NCBI GenBank assembly: GCA_035500455.1
Contig: DATJXG010000306.1
Span: 1 to 12,863, forward strand
Origin: DATJXG01 sp035500455
GTDB taxonomy: Bacteria > Acidobacteriota > Terriglobia > Terriglobales > Acidobacteriaceae
Reading direction: 5' to 3'
Length of the DNA: 12,863 nt
Made by a program: the position numbers and the translations under genes. Below are positions 1-5,170 of the stretch, in pieces (position 1 is the stretch's first letter; every line of letters begins with the position of its first letter). The notes beneath the pieces are model-generated. The model had not been told where the DNA came from and did not search any database. It worked only from the letters and a program-made list of their open reading frames with translations.

Positions 1-309
1 GCGCGACACGGCAATGGCGCGTGCCATGCAATGATGCGCATTCAAATTTCCGGGACCACCCTTCCCGTCCCAGCGCTCGAAAGCGCCAAACCCGCCGCTC
101 ATCTCGGGCTGGGCGTGAATATCAACCACGCCGTTTCCCGTCGTGGTAACGAAAAGGGGAAAGCGGTTGAGGCCGTGCGATTGAACCCCATCGCGACTGC
201 TCTCAGCGAAGAGCTGGGCGCACAGGGCGGCCCGCTGCTCCTCGAAGCCGAGTTGCAGCAGAATTCGCTGCAGGGTTTCAAGAAGTTCCGGAAAGGGGAC
301 GCGCAGCAT
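1..309 (-). CDS. dlgD: DlgD/YiaK-like 2,3-diketo-L-gulonate reductase (malate/L-lactate dehydrogenase family), N-terminal 103 residues, cut by window edge
   Basis: The minus strand reads open from ATG at 309 to base 1, giving 103 residues of an unfinished protein. The sequence follows remembered E. coli YiaK (DlgD) nearly collinearly: the start MLRVPFPELLETLQRIL, a central DGVQSHGLNRFP block, then AQPEMSGGFGAFERWDG and a GNLNAHHCMARAI helix. His45 in the SHG block corresponds to the catalytic His44 of YiaK. Family members reduce 2-oxo acids in the cytoplasm with NADH or NADPH; YiaK reduces 2,3-diketo-L-gulonate. No signal peptide is present. The start is forced, because an in-frame TAA lies four codons upstream and no other start codon intervenes; no clear Shine-Dalgarno is visible. 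The secreted cupin gene lies 129 bp upstream on the same strand. Family membership is firm; the exact substrate is not, since malate, ureidoglycolate, sulfolactate and piperideine-carboxylate reductases share this fold. Confidence 0.88.
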   Translation of the reverse strand, partial: MLRVPFPELLETLQRILLQLGFEEQRAALCAQLFAESSRDGVQSHGLNRFPLFVTTTGNGVVDIHAQPEMSGGFGAFERWDGKGGPGNLNAHHCMARAIAVSR

Positions 310-343
310 CTGGATAGATTAAATGCCGAAGTCCGGCCGGGGC

Positions 344-371
344 GATATAAACAGGGTGAGATAAACAGGAA
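344..371. repeat. Imperfect 14-bp tandem direct repeat upstream of dlgD
   Basis: Two units, 344-357 and 358-371, share the nine-base core ATAAACAGG at 347-355 and 361-369; 11 of 14 positions agree. A weaker third copy may follow (GATAACACG near 377-385). The repeat is AT-rich in a GC-rich background and lies 35-62 bp upstream of the dlgD start, where an operator would be expected. Regulator binding is inference. I see no convincing -35/-10 pair for dlgD here, so the gene may instead be read through from the cupin gene. The rest of the 129-bp gap (310-438) holds nothing else I can call apart from a CCGGCCGG palindrome at 333-340. Confidence 0.35.
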
Positions 372-438
372 ACGGCAGCGATAACACGTGCGCGCCGCTT
401 CCTGTCCGCGCTCGGGGAAGCGCTTGCCTGACTCTCCG

Positions 439-918
439 CTAGTAGCCCTTGACCTTGATTACGAAATAGGTGAAGCTCCTGGATCCTTCCAGCAGGAGTT
501 GATGCGGCACACGCGGGGGAATGCGAACGATGTCTCCCGCCGAAAGGGTACGCCGTATGCCACCCTCAATCTTGCCGTTGCGCTTCTCGTGCGGCTCTGT
601 GGTTTCCCCGCCCACCATGGTCCCGCCCACCAGCAAGGTGGCTGAGCCCGATTGCACAACGAAAATATCCGCCTGGTTCTCATGCCATTCCACAACCCCA
701 TCAGCCTCGCGGTGGGCAAGCATGAAAAGATCGTTGGGAAAATCGGCTAGGCGCTTGGTCCCGATGTGGTGAGGGTTGCCGGCTGCCTCGGTTTTGAGTT
801 GCTGTTCCATCTGGGTGAGTGAGGCGGAGGTCCACAGCTCAAACCCATCCGGCGCGGTGTCCTGCGCAACCGCAACAAACAGGGTCAGTGCTGCAAGACA
901 TGCCAGCTTCGTCATCAT
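439..918 (-). CDS. Secreted cupin-domain protein with degenerate metal-binding motif
   Basis: 159 residues. Residues 1-18 form a signal peptide (K4 then a hydrophobic stretch ending AVA before Gln19). A single cupin domain spans about 65-155. Cupin motif 1 should read HxH(x)3-4E(x)6G, but here only the first ligand His79 remains: the second is Asn81 and the Glu is replaced by Asp84, with the closing Gly at 91. Motif 2 keeps Gly128, the PP turn at 134-135 and His139. The metal site is therefore altered (H/N/D/H) and the protein may bind metal weakly, bind a different ligand, or be non-catalytic. The mature protein should be periplasmic or outside the cell. Two ATGs lie in tandem (918 and 915) with only a weak GAG-type ribosome site. 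A sigma70-type promoter lies about 100 bp upstream. Function unknown. Confidence 0.8.
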   Translation of the reverse strand: MMTKLACLAALTLFVAVAQDTAPDGFELWTSASLTQMEQQLKTEAAGNPHHIGTKRLADFPNDLFMLAHREADGVVEWHENQADIFVVQSGSATLLVGGTMVGGETTEPHEKRNGKIEGGIRRTLSAGDIVRIPPRVPHQLLLEGSRSFTYFVIKVKGY

Positions 919-1011
919 GTTTCACGCTCGCAGTGGTTGGTTTCAACGGGCAGCGTGCGGCGTTTCGAAACTAGCTGCTAAGTCGAAGCGCGGCGGCGCT
1001 GCAAGATACGA

Positions 1012-1040
1012 ACGCTAGGCATCCCCGCCAGGGGTGTCAA
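1012..1040 (-). promoter_or_regulatory. Sigma70-type promoter for the minus-strand cupin (and possibly dlgD)
   Basis: Read on the minus strand, a perfect TTGACA -35 lies at 1040-1035, followed by exactly 17 bp and a weak TAGCGT -10 at 1017-1012. Transcription would begin near 1005, giving a leader of about 87 nt before ATG 918. The spacer carries a 4-4-4 inverted repeat (CCCC at 1023-1026, GCCA, GGGG at 1031-1034) that could be an operator. The -10 matches only three consensus bases, so activation by a regulator is possible. Confidence 0.45.
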
Positions 1041-1050
1041 GCACGAAATA

Positions 1051-1077
1051 CTAAAGACGCAGTTTAGCGAGGCTAAA
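1051..1077. repeat. Three interleaved half-sites CTAAA / TTTAGC / GCTAAA forming alternative hairpins
   Basis: CTAAA (1051-1055) and TTTAG (1063-1067) form a 5-bp stem with a 7-nt loop. TTTAGC (1063-1068) and GCTAAA (1072-1077) form a 6-bp stem with a 3-nt GAG loop. The middle arm is shared, so only one pairing can form. TTTAGCG recurs at 1287-1293 beside the plus-strand start. Either an operator with repeated half-sites or a coincidence of an AT-rich patch. Confidence 0.3.
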
Positions 1078-1204
1078 AATCAGGCGCGCTCACCCGCGAA
1101 GAGAAATGCCTGCGCCCGGCACACGACACGCTGAACCGCCCCGTAATCGCTGCTTTTCGCGAAGGGGCAGAGGTGAGTTCCTGAAGATCCATCACGCTGA
1201 CCTG

Positions 1205-1234
1205 AAAACGCGAGAATGCTTCTGTCAGCGTTTT
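1205..1234. repeat. Nested inverted repeat (hairpin) upstream of the plus-strand cupin promoter
   Basis: AAAACGC (1205-1211) pairs perfectly with GCGTTTT (1228-1234). Inside it, AGAA (1213-1216) pairs with TTCT (1220-1223) around a TGC loop. The element ends 35 bp before the putative extended -10 at 1269, a position suited to an activator or repressor site. It is GC-poor, so a terminator is unlikely. Confidence 0.3.
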
Positions 1235-1268
1235 GCGGTTTCCAATTCCAAGTCTGTTTCAAACCCTC

Positions 1269-1277
1269 TGCTATTAT
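1269..1277 (+). promoter_or_regulatory. Extended -10 promoter for the cupin at 1331
   Basis: TGC at 1269-1271 followed by TATTAT at 1272-1277 is a TGn extended -10 element, with five of six -10 bases matching consensus. No good -35 exists 16-18 bp upstream, which extended -10 promoters tolerate. Transcription would start near 1284, giving a leader of about 47 nt that contains the strong ribosome site GGAGG at 1318-1322. Confidence 0.5.
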
Positions 1278-1330
1278 GGCGTCCGTTTTAGCGGAAACCA
1301 ACAACTCCCGTTGCGACGGAGGCCCCGGAA

Positions 1331-1780
1331 ATGTCTTTGAATCGGCGTGACGTGTGCCTAATACTTCCAGCTCTTATTCCCCTTGCTACCCGAGTGCCGG
1401 CCCTGGCTCAGGACAATCCTTTGCCTTCGGGCGGATTTCAATTCGAGAAACTTCCCCTGCACATCGCCAACAACAACGCGCAGATCCGCGGCGTGATGCG
1501 AGGAAAGCTGGCGACCGGCGAGGGCATTGAGGTTCATGAGACGACGCTGCCTCCCGGAGGCTCGCCCACGGCAACCACGCACCATCACCGGCACTCCGAA
1601 ATGTGGCTGGTACGCGAGGGAACCATCGAATTGACGGTCAACGGCAAGAAATTCCAGCTCGAAGCGGGCTCAGTGGGATTTGCGGAATCGAACGAAGAAC
1701 ACGGGATCAGGAACTCGGGCACGACTCCCGCCACTTATTTTCTGGTGGCCATTGGTCCTGGCGCGGAGCTGCAAACCTAA
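1331..1780 (+). CDS. Exported cupin-domain protein with intact metal-binding motifs
   Basis: 149 residues. The N-terminus LNRRDVCLILPALIPLA, with Arg5-Arg6 before a hydrophobic stretch and an ALA site at 24-26, looks like a twin-arginine signal, which would suit a protein folded around metal before export. A single cupin barrel follows. Motif 1 has His84, His86, Glu90 and Gly97 in the canonical HxH(x)3E(x)6G spacing; motif 2 has Gly113, His124 and Asn128. All four usual metal ligands (two His, Glu, His) are present, so Fe, Mn, Ni or Zn binding is expected. GGAGG at 1318-1322 lies 8 nt before the ATG and fixes the start. The VOC protein gene follows after about 40 bp on the same strand and probably shares the transcript. 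Substrate unknown; cupins of this size include dioxygenases, isomerases and non-enzymatic binders. Confidence 0.85.
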   Translation: MSLNRRDVCLILPALIPLATRVPALAQDNPLPSGGFQFEKLPLHIANNNAQIRGVMRGKLATGEGIEVHETTLPPGGSPTATTHHHRHSEMWLVREGTIELTVNGKKFQLEAGSVGFAESNEEHGIRNSGTTPATYFLVAIGPGAELQT

Positions 1781-1821
1781 GCCAGCGGCGCGAAGATGCG
1801 GCCGCTCGAATGCCAGAACCG

Positions 1822-2622
1822 ATGCTGAAACTACGCCCCATCGCAGTTCTTCTACTTTTATCGTGTGCGCGGCTGCTGCTTGCGCAGTCCGCAGAGTTAT
1901 CGGGCATCGCGCATGTGGCGTTCCGCGTCTCAGATATTGACAGGTCGCGAGCGTTCTACGCCCGGCTGGGTTTCGAGCAAGCTTTCGAGTTCACGGAAAA
2001 CGGGAGAGTGACGCAGGCGTTTCTCAAAGTCAACGACCGCCAGTTCATCGAGCTTTATCCGCGCGCGCAAGAGTCGCAGCAGCTCGGGCTCACTCACGTG
2101 TGCTACGAAGCCGGCGACATTCAGGCGGTGCATGCCGTATATGTTCAACGCGGCCTGAATCCTCCGGAAGTGAAGAAAGCCAGAGCCGGAAACCTGCTGT
2201 TTGTGTTGCACGATCCCGAGGGCCAAGTTGTGGAGTACACGCAATACCTGCCTGGCTCGCTGCATTCGGAAGATCAGGGCAAACACCTGGGAAAGGATCG
2301 TATTTCAACCCACCTGGAGGATGCAGCGATTGGGGTGAAGGACGTTGCGGCAGAACGGGCCTTTTATAGCGAGAAGCTCGGATTTGAGAATGCGGAAAAG
2401 AAGGGCGGCCGAGTGGCGTTGAGAATTCCTGGCAGCAACGACGAACTGGAACTCGAGCCGGCTGACAGCGCAGAGGCGTCGCAAATCAGTTTTGCGGCGG
2501 AAGATCTGAAGCGCACAAGAAAAGTTCTGCGCAAGCTGGGATTTTCGCCAGCCAAATCAGGTGGAGGAATACAGATTACCGATCCCGATGGAAACATGAT
2601 CGTGTTCGTTCCGGCGCGGTAG
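1822..2622 (+). CDS. Secreted tandem VOC (glyoxalase/bleomycin-resistance/dioxygenase fold) protein
   Basis: 266 residues from ATG 1822; an alternative ATG at 1810 adds four residues, and neither has a clear ribosome site. The frame is open further upstream but overlaps the cupin gene there. Residues 1-22 are a signal peptide (basic KLR, Leu-rich core, cut near LAQ-S). Two VOC domains follow, about 27-145 and 160-266. The first has all four metal ligand positions: His31, Glu77, His92 and Glu138. In the second the equivalents are Asp167, Glu210, Gln221 and a Val near the C-terminus, so its site is lost and it is probably structural. Family members include glyoxalases, extradiol dioxygenases and fosfomycin-resistance enzymes. 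Export is unusual for the best-known ones, so the substrate is probably extracytoplasmic. Position just after the 1331 cupin suggests co-transcription. Family is firm, reaction unknown. Confidence 0.82.
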   Translation: MLKLRPIAVLLLLSCARLLLAQSAELSGIAHVAFRVSDIDRSRAFYARLGFEQAFEFTENGRVTQAFLKVNDRQFIELYPRAQESQQLGLTHVCYEAGDIQAVHAVYVQRGLNPPEVKKARAGNLLFVLHDPEGQVVEYTQYLPGSLHSEDQGKHLGKDRISTHLEDAAIGVKDVAAERAFYSEKLGFENAEKKGGRVALRIPGSNDELELEPADSAEASQISFAAEDLKRTRKVLRKLGFSPAKSGGGIQITDPDGNMIVFVPAR

Positions 2623-2693
2623 GCTGCAGTAAATTCTTGGCAGTGCCGAGATCTGCGTATGGGTATTTCTTGGCGGTGAAAAAACAGGCAGAC

Positions 2694-2699
2694 GGAGGG
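2694..2699 (+). promoter_or_regulatory. Ribosome binding site fixing the GTG start of the GH105 gene
   Basis: GGAGGG lies 6 nt before GTG 2706. The frame is open back to a TTG near 2637, but that start has no ribosome site and would add about 23 residues ahead of the signal peptide. The 83-bp gap after the VOC gene otherwise shows only a TTGGCA at 2637-2642 without a convincing -10. Confidence 0.7.
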
Positions 2700-2705
2700 T
2701 CCACA

Positions 2706-3803
2706 GTGCGTAAACACTCCAGATGGTGGGTTTTGCTGATCTCGTTGGCAATCCTGCCGGCGGCTCCAGGTGAAGATCAACCGAAGGAATTCAAGCATTG
2801 GCCGGCAGGGAAATCGCCGCAGGAAATCGGCAAGCGGGTCGCCGAGCATTTTGCCGTCACGCCCCACACCAACTTCGGCAGACCCACGCCGACCACTTTC
2901 ATTACTTACCCCGAGTCGGTGGCGTGGTACGGAGCGCTCACGTTCGCTCAGTTGAGCGGCGACAAAGAGCTGACCGCAAAATTGATTCATCGCTTTGATC
3001 CGTTGTTCGGGCCCGAAGGCAGCTTCATTCCCGAACCCAAACACGTGGACCTCACGGTGTTCGCTATCGTGCCGCTGCAGATCTACATCGAAACCAAAGA
3101 GCAGAAATATCTCGACCTGGGAAAGCGCCTCGCCGACGCCCAGTGGGAGAATCCGCAGCCGGACGGGCTCACGTCGCAAACCCGCTACTGGATCGATGAC
3201 ATGTACATGATTACCATGGCGCAGCTGCAGGCCTATCGCGCTACGGGCGACGCGAAGTATCTCGATCGGGCGGCGCTTGAGATGGTGAGTTACCTCGACA
3301 AGCTGCAGCAACCGAGCGGCCTTTTCTATCACGCTCCCGACGTTCCCTTCTACTGGGGCCGCGGCGATGGCTGGGTGGCGGCCGGCATGGCGGAGATGTT
3401 GCGCTCACTTCCGGCGGACCATCCGCGGCGGGCGCGCATTCTCGAGGGCTACCACAAGATGATGAAGGCTCTGCTGCAATATCAGGATAAGAAGGGGATG
3501 TGGCACGAACTGATCGACCACCCCGAGGCTTGGCCTGAGACTTCCAGCACCGCGATGTTCACGTTTGCGATGATCACAGGGGTGAAGAACGGCTGGCTCG
3601 ACAGAAAGCCCTATGCGAAGGCCGCGCGCAAAGGCTGGCTGGGGCTGGTGAGCTATATCGACTCCAACGCCGACCTGCACAACGTGTGCCAGGGCACCGG
3701 AAAGAAGAACGATCTGCAGTATTACCTGGATCGCGAACGGCTCACGGGAGATCTTCATGGGCAGGCGCCGGTGATGTGGTCGGCTTCGGCTCTATTGCGA
3801 TGA
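2706..3803 (+). CDS. Secreted GH105 unsaturated rhamnogalacturonyl hydrolase (YteR/YesR-like)
   Basis: 365 residues from GTG 2706, close to the usual length of about 370 for the family. A signal peptide occupies about 1-20 (basic RKHSR then WWVLLISLAIL). The rest is an alpha6/alpha6 barrel. The hallmark RYWIDDMYM block places Asp164-Asp165 where YteR has its catalytic Asp143. A WGRGDGW loop is at 217-223, and the C-terminal GTG...YYLDRE...DLHGQAP stretch is typical of GH105. Enzymes of the family hydrate the 4,5-double bond of the unsaturated uronic acid left by pectate or rhamnogalacturonan lyases, releasing a 4-deoxy-5-keto uronate. Export suggests action in the periplasm or on released oligosaccharide outside the cell. 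No lyase or transporter gene is in the window. Related annotation wording could be glycoside hydrolase family 88 or 105; GH105 fits better. Confidence 0.88.
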   Translation: MRKHSRWWVLLISLAILPAAPGEDQPKEFKHWPAGKSPQEIGKRVAEHFAVTPHTNFGRPTPTTFITYPESVAWYGALTFAQLSGDKELTAKLIHRFDPLFGPEGSFIPEPKHVDLTVFAIVPLQIYIETKEQKYLDLGKRLADAQWENPQPDGLTSQTRYWIDDMYMITMAQLQAYRATGDAKYLDRAALEMVSYLDKLQQPSGLFYHAPDVPFYWGRGDGWVAAGMAEMLRSLPADHPRRARILEGYHKMMKALLQYQDKKGMWHELIDHPEAWPETSSTAMFTFAMITGVKNGWLDRKPYAKAARKGWLGLVSYIDSNADLHNVCQGTGKKNDLQYYLDRERLTGDLHGQAPVMWSASALLR

Positions 3804-3818
3804 TTGCGTCGAGGGCTC

Positions 3819-3863
3819 GCGCCTTCCGGCGCAGCGAACGGCTGTGCCGGGCCGGCCCGTTCG
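3819..3863 (+). terminator. Two consecutive hairpins after the GH105 gene, possible terminator
   Basis: GCGCC (3819-3823) and GGCGC (3828-3832) close a TTCC tetraloop. Next, CGAACGG (3835-3841) pairs with CCGTTCG (3857-3863); its loop contains GCCGG/CCGGC (3846-3850, 3852-3856). They begin 15 bp past the GH105 stop codon. The following tract is only moderately T-rich, so this may equally be a transcript-end stabiliser. Confidence 0.35.
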
Positions 3864-3873
3864 GCTCCATTTC

Positions 3874-3882
3874 TGTTATCGT
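3874..3882 (+). promoter_or_regulatory. Possible extended -10 promoter for the PAL-like gene
   Basis: TGT at 3874-3876 followed by TATCGT at 3877-3882 resembles TGn plus a four-of-six -10; there is no recognisable -35. Transcription would start near 3889, just before the hairpin at 3892-3919, giving a leader of about 40 nt. It is weak by sequence alone, supported mainly by lying directly after the hairpins that may end the GH105 transcript. Confidence 0.3.
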
Positions 3883-3891
3883 TCTTCCGTT

Positions 3892-3919
3892 CCCGCTTGC
3901 CGCTCAGCTTCCAAGCGGG
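3892..3919 (+). repeat. Hairpin in the 5' leader of the PAL-like gene
   Basis: CCCGCTTG (3892-3899) pairs perfectly with CAAGCGGG (3912-3919) across a 12-nt loop. The stem ends 9 nt before ATG 3929, and the probable ribosome site (AGG at 3921-3923) directly follows it. A folded leader here could stabilise the mRNA or limit ribosome access. Confidence 0.45.
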
Positions 3920-3928
3920 CAGGTTCTT

Positions 3929-5011
3929 ATGAGACACTGCTTCCTCTTCTTGCTGCTGTTATTGCCTTCTGTTTCCAGCTTCGCACAACAAGCGCCGGTT
4001 CCCGAGATTCGCTATCAGTCCGTTCCCGACTTCCTGAAACTTCCCGCCGACTTGTACCTGGGCGAGGTTGCAGGCGTTGCCGTGAACTCGAAGAACCATG
4101 TATTCGTTTTGTCGCGCGGCAACTCGACCGGCCCTGCCTACGGCGCCGCCGCGGCTCAGCTGCTGGAGTTTGATGCCAACGGAAATTTTCTTCGCGAGAT
4201 TGGACATAACCTGTACGCCTGGTCGTTTGCGCATTCCGTCAAAATCGACAAGGAAGACAACATCTGGGTGGCAGACAAAGGCTCCGACATGGTGATTAAG
4301 TTCACACCTCAAGGTCGGGTTGCCATGGTGTTTGGACGCAAGCAGGAAGCGGCGGATGAAGCCACCGGGCCTCTGAAGCATCCCAAGCCGCCGCTCCCGC
4401 CCATCGACGGCATGTTTCGCCAGGTCACCGACGTTGCCTGGGACTCGGCGGGAAATTCCTACATCAGCGACGGCTATATCAATTCGCGGGTGGCAAAAGT
4501 TGACAAAAATGGAAACTGGATCGAATCGTGGGGCGAACCCGGCAGCGGACCGGGACAGTTCTCGACCCCGCACAGCATTGCAGTTGACGCGAGAGATGAG
4601 ATTTATGTGGCCGATCGCGGCAACCGGCGAATCCAGGTTTTCGACACTGACGGCAAGTTTCTGCGGCAGATCACCATCGATGTGCCATCCGATCCGAATG
4701 CTCGGCCTGCCATTGGTAACAAGCCGGAGCTTCCGCTCACCGGCAACCAGACCATGGCACCGGGCGCGCCCTGGGCGATCTGCATCACGCCGCCGCCGCA
4801 CCAGGTGCTCTACAGCTCCGACGGATACCCTGGCCGCATCTACAAGCTCAGCCTGGACGGCAAGGTGCTAGGCGTACTGGGCCAATCGGGAAAACAACCG
4901 AAACAGTTCGGGTGGATTCACCAGATCGCGTGCCCATCGGAAAATACGCTTATCGTGGGGGAATTGCTGAACTGGCGAGTGCAGAAATTGATTCTTGAAC
5001 CGAGTCCGTAG
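3929..5011 (+). CDS. Secreted peptidyl-alpha-hydroxyglycine alpha-amidating lyase-like NHL beta-propeller protein
   Basis: 360 residues from ATG 3929. Signal peptide at 1-19 (MRHCF, a poly-Leu core, SSFA cut). The remainder is a six-bladed NHL-type propeller. It matches the lyase half (PAL) of animal peptidylglycine alpha-amidating monooxygenase remarkably well, including SDGYINSR at 180-187 (animal SDGYCNSR), GPGQFSTPHS around 207-216 and ADRGNRRIQ at 228-236. His102, His215 and His331 fall at the spacing of the three PAL zinc ligands, and Tyr183 at the catalytic Tyr654 of rat PAL. The Cys of the animal motif is Ile here, so that disulfide is absent. PAL cleaves alpha-hydroxyglycine peptides to an amidated peptide plus glyoxylate. 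No copper hydroxylase (PHM) gene is nearby, so the bacterial substrate is unknown. Upstream in-frame sequence lacks a better start. It follows GH105 after 125 bp. Confidence 0.83.
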   Translation: MRHCFLFLLLLLPSVSSFAQQAPVPEIRYQSVPDFLKLPADLYLGEVAGVAVNSKNHVFVLSRGNSTGPAYGAAAAQLLEFDANGNFLREIGHNLYAWSFAHSVKIDKEDNIWVADKGSDMVIKFTPQGRVAMVFGRKQEAADEATGPLKHPKPPLPPIDGMFRQVTDVAWDSAGNSYISDGYINSRVAKVDKNGNWIESWGEPGSGPGQFSTPHSIAVDARDEIYVADRGNRRIQVFDTDGKFLRQITIDVPSDPNARPAIGNKPELPLTGNQTMAPGAPWAICITPPPHQVLYSSDGYPGRIYKLSLDGKVLGVLGQSGKQPKQFGWIHQIACPSENTLIVGELLNWRVQKLILEPSP

Positions 5012-5055
5012 AAGTCGTCGGGGTCGATGGGAATTGGGCGTCCGGGTGTAGAGTT

Positions 5056-5089
5056 CCGTGTTTATGCAGCCTCCGTGGTTATGCAGCTT
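5056..5089. repeat. 17-bp tandem repeat between convergent genes
   Basis: CCGTGTTTATGCAGCCT (5056-5072) is followed directly by CCGTGGTTATGCAGCTT (5073-5089), 15 of 17 identical. It sits in the 159-bp gap between the convergent PAL-like and CRTAC1-like genes (5012-5170). The rest of that gap has only a 4-bp GGGC/GCCC hairpin at 5152-5164 and no clear terminator. On the minus strand the repeat reads like the degenerate ACCACGGAGG/ACACGGA-type short repeats seen in many environmental bacterial intergenic regions; that comparison is from memory. Confidence 0.5.
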
Positions 5090-5170
5090 CCAGCGGCACG
5101 AGTGAAGTGGCTGCGGAAAAAGTCGAATTCGCCGCTGAGGAAGCTACCACCGGGCCTGAAGCCCTCGTGC

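Larger units (their letters stand above)
919..1330. other. 412-bp divergent intergenic control region
   Basis: No gene is credible here. Two short overlapping open frames (about 1080-1304 minus and 1106-1291 plus) have no recognisable domain or ribosome site. The region holds a minus-strand promoter facing the 439-918 cupin, a plus-strand extended -10 promoter facing the 1331 cupin, a cluster of TTTAGC/GCTAAA half-sites and a nested hairpin, each listed separately. The stretch 1080-1200 shows nothing I can name. Confidence 0.6.

Noticed and set aside
31..384. Plus-strand open frame of 117 codons
   Set aside because: It lies opposite the dlgD-like gene, whose protein matches a known family along its whole visible length; the plus frame has no domain or ribosome site.
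1080..1304. Minus-strand 74-codon frame in the divergent region
   Set aside because: No recognisable protein features and it would span the plus-strand promoter; kept as intergenic.
1603..1821. Upstream extension of the VOC reading frame into the cupin gene
   Set aside because: The extension is out of frame with the cupin, lacks protein-like character, and the signal peptide begins at 1822 (or 1810).
2364..3332. 322-codon minus-strand frame opposite the GH105 gene
   Set aside because: Shadow of a strongly supported GH105 gene; arginine-rich composition and no domain.
5152..5164. GGGC/GCCC hairpin as a terminator for the convergent genes
   Set aside because: Only 4 bp of stem and no T-run on either strand.
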